A DNA stretch of 37,097 nucleotides, from contig JAQYWF010000005.1 in NCBI GenBank assembly GCA_030145105.1, forward strand, positions 1-37,097, given 5' to 3'. Shown here one piece after another: positions 32,827 to 37,097 of this stretch. Numbering within the stretch: position 1 is the first letter of the stretch; each line of letters starts with the position of its first letter. Origin of the DNA: Desulfosarcina sp. GTDB lineage: Bacteria; Desulfobacterota; Desulfobacteria; Desulfobacterales; Desulfosarcinaceae. The notes below the pieces were generated by a model. That model made no database searches. It saw nothing but the letters and a program-made list of their open reading frames with translations, and was not told where the DNA came from. A program made the translations under genes and the position numbers.

Positions 32827-34128
32827 ATGAGACAAGAAAGAAGGGTTGTGGTTACGGGCCTTGGCCTGGCAACACCGCTTGGGCTTGATCTTGAAGCGTC
32901 TTGGCAAAAAGCACTCGCCGGCGTCTCCGGTATAAAGAAACTGTCTTTGCCGTTAAGCGCTAAATCTCCCGTGCAGGCAGTCGGTTCGGTGTCTGCGGAT
33001 GACTGGGAAGAAATAAAAAAGTATTGCAAGGCCGATCGTATTAAAGAAGGAGAACGCCGCACGCTGTTTGCACTCTGGTCAGCCAAAGAAGCCATCAATG
33101 ACGCCGGTCTCATGCCCGACGCAGCCCAAAAGGTCAACCGAGACCGTTTCGGTGCCATCATTGGCACCGGGGTCAGCATAAACCAGCTTGAAGATATTCA
33201 CCGATGGGTTGGGAAAAATAAAGCATTTGACCTGAAGCAGTTCGGTATGGAATCAGAGCGTGTACACAGTGATTCGATCATGCGATATAACACCAACCGG
33301 CCGGCAGCACTAATTGCCGAAACGTTTGTATTATCGGGTTATAACGCCAGCATCACCACGGCTTGTGCATCCTCAGCACATTCGATCGGTACAGGATACA
33401 GGCTGATAAAAAGAGGCGATGCCGACATGATGTTAGTCGGAGGCGCTGACGCAATGATCAATCCTGTGGGGCTGGTATTCTTCGTTCTGCTGAGAGCAGC
33501 GGCAACATCCGCAGATACGCCTGAAGAAGTCAGCCGACCCTTTGATCGAAAGCGTTCAGGGCTTGTAATGGCAGAGGGGGCTGGAATGGCGATACTCGAG
33601 GAAGAAAGGCATGCATTGAAAAGAGGCGCCTCGATCTACGCCGAAGTTGCCGGATATGGGTCTTCCATGGATGCCTATAAAGCCACTGCGCCCCACCCCA
33701 AAGGAATTGGTGCCCAGCAGTCCATGCAAGCGGCGCTTGTCGATTCAGGGCTTGATCCAGATGAGATTGATTATATCAATGCCCATGGTACCAGCACCAA
33801 ACTGAATGATACCGCAGAGACAGCGGCAATAAAAAAGGTATTTGGCGACCATGCCTACAGACTTTCGGTAAGTTCAAGCAAATCCATTATCGGTCACCTG
33901 TTGGCGGCTTCAGGAGCTGCCGAGTTTGTCTTGACCACGCTGTCGGTAAACCGGGACGAGATTCATCCAACCATCAACCTGAAACATGCCGATCCGAAAT
34001 GTGATCTCGACTATGTGCCCAATGTTAAAAAACAGACGACGGTGCGGGCGGCATTATCCAACTCCTTTGGATTTGGCGGACAGAATGCAACCGTTATCAT
34101 AAAAAAATACAAAGAAGATGCCCAATGA
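32827..34128 (+). CDS. Beta-ketoacyl-ACP synthase, FabF type (KS 2, complete triad)
   Basis: A second condensing enzyme of 433 residues with C180 in TTACASSAHSIGTGYRLI, H320 in NAHGTSTKLND and H357 in SIIGHLLAASGA, plus the normal NSFGFGGQNAT loop. It is most like KS 1 in the C-terminal half (DPKCDLDYVPN in both), so the two probably arose by duplication. Its stop overlaps the ATG of fabG (ATGA). The second KS-like, Cys-less partner lies at 35755. Confidence 0.93.
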   Translation: MRQERRVVVTGLGLATPLGLDLEASWQKALAGVSGIKKLSLPLSAKSPVQAVGSVSADDWEEIKKYCKADRIKEGERRTLFALWSAKEAINDAGLMPDAAQKVNRDRFGAIIGTGVSINQLEDIHRWVGKNKAFDLKQFGMESERVHSDSIMRYNTNRPAALIAETFVLSGYNASITTACASSAHSIGTGYRLIKRGDADMMLVGGADAMINPVGLVFFVLLRAAATSADTPEEVSRPFDRKRSGLVMAEGAGMAILEEERHALKRGASIYAEVAGYGSSMDAYKATAPHPKGIGAQQSMQAALVDSGLDPDEIDYINAHGTSTKLNDTAETAAIKKVFGDHAYRLSVSSSKSIIGHLLAASGAAEFVLTTLSVNRDEIHPTINLKHADPKCDLDYVPNVKKQTTVRAALSNSFGFGGQNATVIIKKYKEDAQ

Positions 34129-34877
34129 AAATCGATCTAGCGGATAAGATTGCACTGGTTACCGGAGGCGCCAGAGGTATCGGCCGTGAAACCAGCCTGG
34201 TTCTGGCCGAAGCCGGGGCGACCGTCATCATTAATTATAAAAAATCGTCAGAAAAGGCTGAGGCGGTCAGTAACGCAATCAGCGAACGCGGCGGCGCATG
34301 TTGTATCTTCCAAGCGGATGTGTCCGATCCGCAAGAGACCACCCGTTTATTCGACCATATCAGGGACAAATATGGAAAGATCGATATCCTGGTCAACAAC
34401 GCCGGGGTGATCAAGGACAATTTGCTCCTTTCCATGCGGCTTTCCGAATGGGACGCGGTCATCGATACGAATCTCAAAGGGGCCTTTCTATGTGCCCAAA
34501 AGGCTGCTGAGATGATGATTGTCAGGCATTCAGGAAAAATCATCAACATGTCGTCGATCGCATCGCAAAAGGCGGTCAGGGGGCAATCCAACTATGCGGC
34601 GTCCAAAGGCGGACTGGTCTCATTTACCCGGGCCTGCGCCGTTGAACTGGCAGGCAAGGGTATCCAGGTAAATGCCGTATTGCCGGGACTGATTCAGACC
34701 GACATGACCCGGCGAACGATCAAACGGGCCGGCGACAAAATTGACGGGATGATCCCGGCCGGGAGAATTGGGACACCGTCGGATGTGGCCAATTTAATTG
34801 TCTTTTTGGTTTCGGACAAAGCCGACTATATCACCGGTCAAGCGATTCTCGTCGACGGGGGCATGAGCGTCTCATGA
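34125..34877 (+). CDS. fabG: 3-oxoacyl-ACP reductase (FabG type)
   Basis: Reduces 3-oxoacyl-ACP to the 3-hydroxy form with NADPH. The 250 residues have every SDR hallmark: TGGARGIGRE, NNAG in ILVNNAGVIKDN, the catalytic Ser in NMSSIASQKA, Y-x3-K in NYAASKGGL, and the end ITGQAILVDGGMS. It overlaps the preceding KS 2 by four bases and the following acpS by four bases, which points to coupled translation. It is the ketoreductase of the cluster. Confidence 0.93.
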   Translation: MKIDLADKIALVTGGARGIGRETSLVLAEAGATVIINYKKSSEKAEAVSNAISERGGACCIFQADVSDPQETTRLFDHIRDKYGKIDILVNNAGVIKDNLLLSMRLSEWDAVIDTNLKGAFLCAQKAAEMMIVRHSGKIINMSSIASQKAVRGQSNYAASKGGLVSFTRACAVELAGKGIQVNAVLPGLIQTDMTRRTIKRAGDKIDGMIPAGRIGTPSDVANLIVFLVSDKADYITGQAILVDGGMSVS

Positions 34878-35272
34878 TAAAGATCCTCCAGGGCGTTGAT
34901 ATCGTAGAAATTGGCAAGTTTCGCAAGGTTTTTAGGAAAAGTGACGCCTTTGTGTCTGAAATATTCACCACCGCCGAGAGGCGCTACTGTGAGTCTAAAA
35001 AAGATCCCTTGCTTCATTTTGCGGGTCGATTCGCCTCTAAAGAGGCTACGCTGAAAGCCTTGGGGCTGGGGCTGACCGGGACCGGTATCGACAAGACCTT
35101 TCAAGAAATAGAGGTGGTCACCGGGCCATCGGGAAAGCCGTCGCTCTCATTAACCGGATGGGCCGGCAAAATAAGTCAAAAGAAAAAGATTGACCAACAT
35201 ACGATTTCGATCTCCCACTCAGGAAATTATGCCGTCTCGACAGTCATACTGATCGGCAGTGATAACCGATGA
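34874..35272 (+). CDS. acpS: Holo-ACP synthase (AcpS-type phosphopantetheinyl transferase)
   Basis: Attaches 4'-phosphopantetheine from CoA to the ACP serine. The 132 residues match the AcpS family: GVDIVEIGKF with the magnesium-binding Asp, FTTAERRYCESK, and FAGRFASKEATLKALGLGL with the FxxKEA motif, then TGPSGKPSLSL and ISISHSGNYAVSTVIL. It begins within the fabG stop (ATGA). A dedicated AcpS inside the cluster suggests that its ACP, with the zinc-ribbon tail, is not served well by the housekeeping enzyme (inference). Confidence 0.92.
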   Translation: MIKILQGVDIVEIGKFRKVFRKSDAFVSEIFTTAERRYCESKKDPLLHFAGRFASKEATLKALGLGLTGTGIDKTFQEIEVVTGPSGKPSLSLTGWAGKISQKKKIDQHTISISHSGNYAVSTVILIGSDNR

Positions 35273-35300
35273 TCGTTTAGCAGATGAAGGGAAGCTGGCC

Positions 35301-35753
35301 ATGCGCTATTTATTAGTCGATTATATCCATGCATATGAACCAGGGAAATCCATTGAGGGCATCAAGAATGTGGCCATGAGCGAGGACTACCTCGAGTTTC
35401 ACTTCCCCAATAATCCCATTATGCCCGGGGTGATGATGCTGGAGGCCTTCACCCAGCTTGCCGGATGGCTTGTGGCCGCATCGTCGGATTTCCAAAACTG
35501 GTTTCTTGTCAACACGGTTAAAAAATCAAGCTTCTATGGATTGGTTCTGCCTGGCGATCAGTTAAAACTATATGTGCAGCTCGTTGCTGAGGATGGTTCC
35601 GGGCAAATAACATTTAACGGGTTGGGATCGGTAAACGGCAAAAAAAAGGTCATGGCAGGATTTTCGGGGAAAGCGGTGCCCTTAGATGCGTTTGATGATC
35701 GTGAGGCTCAACAAGACTTTTTCAAAATTTTGACAAGGACTGCGAAAAGATAA
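35301..35753 (+). CDS. 3-hydroxyacyl-ACP dehydratase, FabZ-like hotdog (DH 2)
   Basis: The second dehydratase, 150 residues from ATG 35301. The ORF track starts at 35259, but GAAGGGAAG stands just before 35301 and MRYLLVDYIHAYEPG matches the start of the other dehydratase. The catalytic motif is complete: H34 in EFHFPNNPIMPGVMMLEAFTQ and E48. A conserved Trp-Leu follows (AGWLVAAS, as in DH 1 LGWLVVYS). The two dehydratases share length and motif position, so they are likely duplicates, perhaps working as a pair. It is one base before the last KS-like gene. Confidence 0.88.
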   Translation: MRYLLVDYIHAYEPGKSIEGIKNVAMSEDYLEFHFPNNPIMPGVMMLEAFTQLAGWLVAASSDFQNWFLVNTVKKSSFYGLVLPGDQLKLYVQLVAEDGSGQITFNGLGSVNGKKKVMAGFSGKAVPLDAFDDREAQQDFFKILTRTAKR

Positions 35754-35754
35754 A

Positions 35755-37044
35755 ATGTCAAACCGAGATGTTCTGATTACAGGCGTAGGCCTTATTTCAC
35801 CCTTGGGCAAAAATACAGCGGAGAACTGGGCGAAGCTGAAAAAGCTTGAAACAGGAATCTGCCATTACCCAGGTGACGGTCTGCCTGAATTCATGCAATA
35901 TATTGGAAAAATAGATGATTATCATCTTCCGGACAGTATTTCCCCCAGGCAGCGGGGTCAGCTAAAGTTTTTAAACCGCGCGGCGCTGTTTGGTTTGAGT
36001 TCCGTCGATGAAGCCCTCCCATTGGAATCTACGCATTTAGATCATATTGAACCCGGCAGAAGATCGCTTTTTGTCGCCTCGGGCGAACATAATCAGATTG
36101 GCGCGGAGTTTATGTACCCGGCGATCAAGGAAACCCTCGGCAAGGAATGGAAGGATACGGACGGTGATAAATTTAACCGGTCGATGATGGATCGATTCAA
36201 TCCTTTTTTTCTGCTTGACTCCTTGCACAACAACCTGTTCAGTTTTATATCGGCCTATACGGGATTCATGGGTCCTGGTACCAGTTTGTCCAGTATGCCA
36301 CCATGCGGTAATCAGGCGTTGGCGCTCGCCTGCAGAGATATTAAACTAAACAAGGCCGATATCGCTGTAGCCTTGGGTTATGGCAGCTGGATCGCGGATA
36401 TCGCCCGCTATGAGCTGCAAGGCGTTGGCCGGCTGTCTGCCTGCAGCGCAGGCGCAGCTTCATACCGGCCCTTAAATGTGCGCAGAGATGGGTTCATAAC
36501 AGGCGAAGGTGGCGCCGCAATCGTTTTAGAGTCGGCCGAAAGTGCCAAAAGAAGAGGCGCCCAGGTGTTTGGAAAAGTGCTGGCAACAAGCAATTCATTT
36601 GCGTTGAACGAAGATGACAATACGGCCGTGCCGCCCATGGTCAACAACCGGAATATGGCCACAGCCATAAAGCGTTCAGGATGCAGTCAATCTGAGATCG
36701 CCTTTCTGATATCTCAGGGGGATGGCACCCAGGCGGGTGACCGTTCAGAGCTGGAATCGATCGGATCCGTATTGAGCGATCCATCTATCCCTGTTTGTGC
36801 GTTAAAGCCTTACACCGGCCATATGGGCCCTGCAAGTGATCTTGCCGAGATCATTTTTGGAATCTTGGCCGTGAAGGAGGGGTATATTCCGGCAACCCTT
36901 AATTTCACAGAAACGGAAAAAGCGTTCTCCAATCTGAATATTTCAGGTTCTCCTATAATGACTGAAAAAACGATCTTCCTGTCAACAAGCTATGGCGCAA
37001 GTGGCCAGGCTTCCACCGTTTTAATCGATGCCCGCAAAAGTTGA
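35755..37044 (+). CDS. Ketosynthase-like protein without catalytic Cys (chain-length-factor-like, KS-beta 2)
   Basis: A thiolase-fold protein of 429 residues starting like FabF (DVLITGVGLISPLGKN). By eye the catalytic Cys position falls on Pro182 in SSMPPCGNQALALACRDI; a Cys occurs two residues later. The first active-site His is replaced by Q321 in LISQGDGTQAGD, while H356 in YTGHMGPASD remains. The GFGGQN loop reads SYGASGQAS. It therefore cannot condense in the normal way and is probably the partner of KS 2. It is the most divergent of the four KS-fold proteins here. Confidence 0.85.
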   Translation: MSNRDVLITGVGLISPLGKNTAENWAKLKKLETGICHYPGDGLPEFMQYIGKIDDYHLPDSISPRQRGQLKFLNRAALFGLSSVDEALPLESTHLDHIEPGRRSLFVASGEHNQIGAEFMYPAIKETLGKEWKDTDGDKFNRSMMDRFNPFFLLDSLHNNLFSFISAYTGFMGPGTSLSSMPPCGNQALALACRDIKLNKADIAVALGYGSWIADIARYELQGVGRLSACSAGAASYRPLNVRRDGFITGEGGAAIVLESAESAKRRGAQVFGKVLATSNSFALNEDDNTAVPPMVNNRNMATAIKRSGCSQSEIAFLISQGDGTQAGDRSELESIGSVLSDPSIPVCALKPYTGHMGPASDLAEIIFGILAVKEGYIPATLNFTETEKAFSNLNISGSPIMTEKTIFLSTSYGASGQASTVLIDARKS

Positions 37045-37073
37045 TGCTTAAATAAGCGAGACCATTCATTGCT

Positions 37074-37097
37074 ATGAAAAAGAAGAGCAAATTCATC
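37074..37097 (+). CDS. Start of a further gene, cut by the window edge
   Basis: ATG 37074, 29 bases after the last KS-like gene, opens MKKKSKFI and runs off the window. The Lys-rich start would suit a signal peptide or membrane anchor, but eight codons are too few to say. The ribosome site is weak. Confidence 0.35.

Overview
The window reads as chromosome of a sulfate-reducing or related member of the Desulfobacterota, most likely Desulfobacterales (inference). The main evidence is a bacterial-type Wood-Ljungdahl acetyl-CoA synthase/CO dehydrogenase operon. TRAP transport genes, an HrpA/RapA helicase pair and a type II fatty-acid/polyketide-like cluster are also compatible with that group. 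No rRNA, tRNA, CRISPR array or transposase gene was seen.

Layout. (1) 1-1200: a gene for a [2Fe-2S]/2x[4Fe-4S] electron-transfer subunit lies between two copies of one imperfect palindromic repeat, then a bidirectional terminator. (2) 1284-14164, all minus strand, read right to left: acetyl-CoA hydrolase/transferase-GNAT fusion, corrinoid-protein reductive activator (acsV type), then after a 550-bp leader acsD, acsA/cooS, acsB, acsC and acsE. Together these encode the carbonyl-branch enzymes, the corrinoid protein, its methyltransferase and its reactivase. The CoA-transferase may link acetyl-CoA to acetate. AcsD carries an unusual Ala/Lys-rich TolA-like tail. (3) 14165-19928, plus strand: a relic of a TRAP small permease gene, then dctP, an enlarged dctQ and dctM with a long predicted coiled-coil tail. 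A hairpin follows dctP and a strong terminator closes the unit. (4) 19933-27918: a second kind of palindromic repeat, rapA split by a one-base frameshift, a minus-strand membrane-anchored protein of unknown function, and hrpA. (5) 27919-37097: an intergenic region with two related dyads around a TATAAT, then a tightly packed cluster: FabL-like enoyl reductase, acyl carrier protein with a zinc-ribbon tail, ketosynthase, KS-like partner lacking the catalytic Cys, dehydratase, ketosynthase, ketoreductase, AcpS, second dehydratase, second KS-like partner, and the first codons of a further gene.

The most promising candidate for an undescribed system is the cluster at 28.3-37.1 kb. It has two complete ketosynthases and two degenerate, chain-length-factor-like partners, with its own ACP, phosphopantetheinyl transferase, ketoreductase, two dehydratases and a probable enoyl reductase. 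That is a self-contained machine for an unusual acyl or polyene chain, comparable in logic to aryl-polyene or ladderane-type systems, though its product cannot be read from sequence. It also looks richer in A/T than the acs operon, which could mean separate ancestry. All alignments were made by eye from remembered family motifs; no database search was run.
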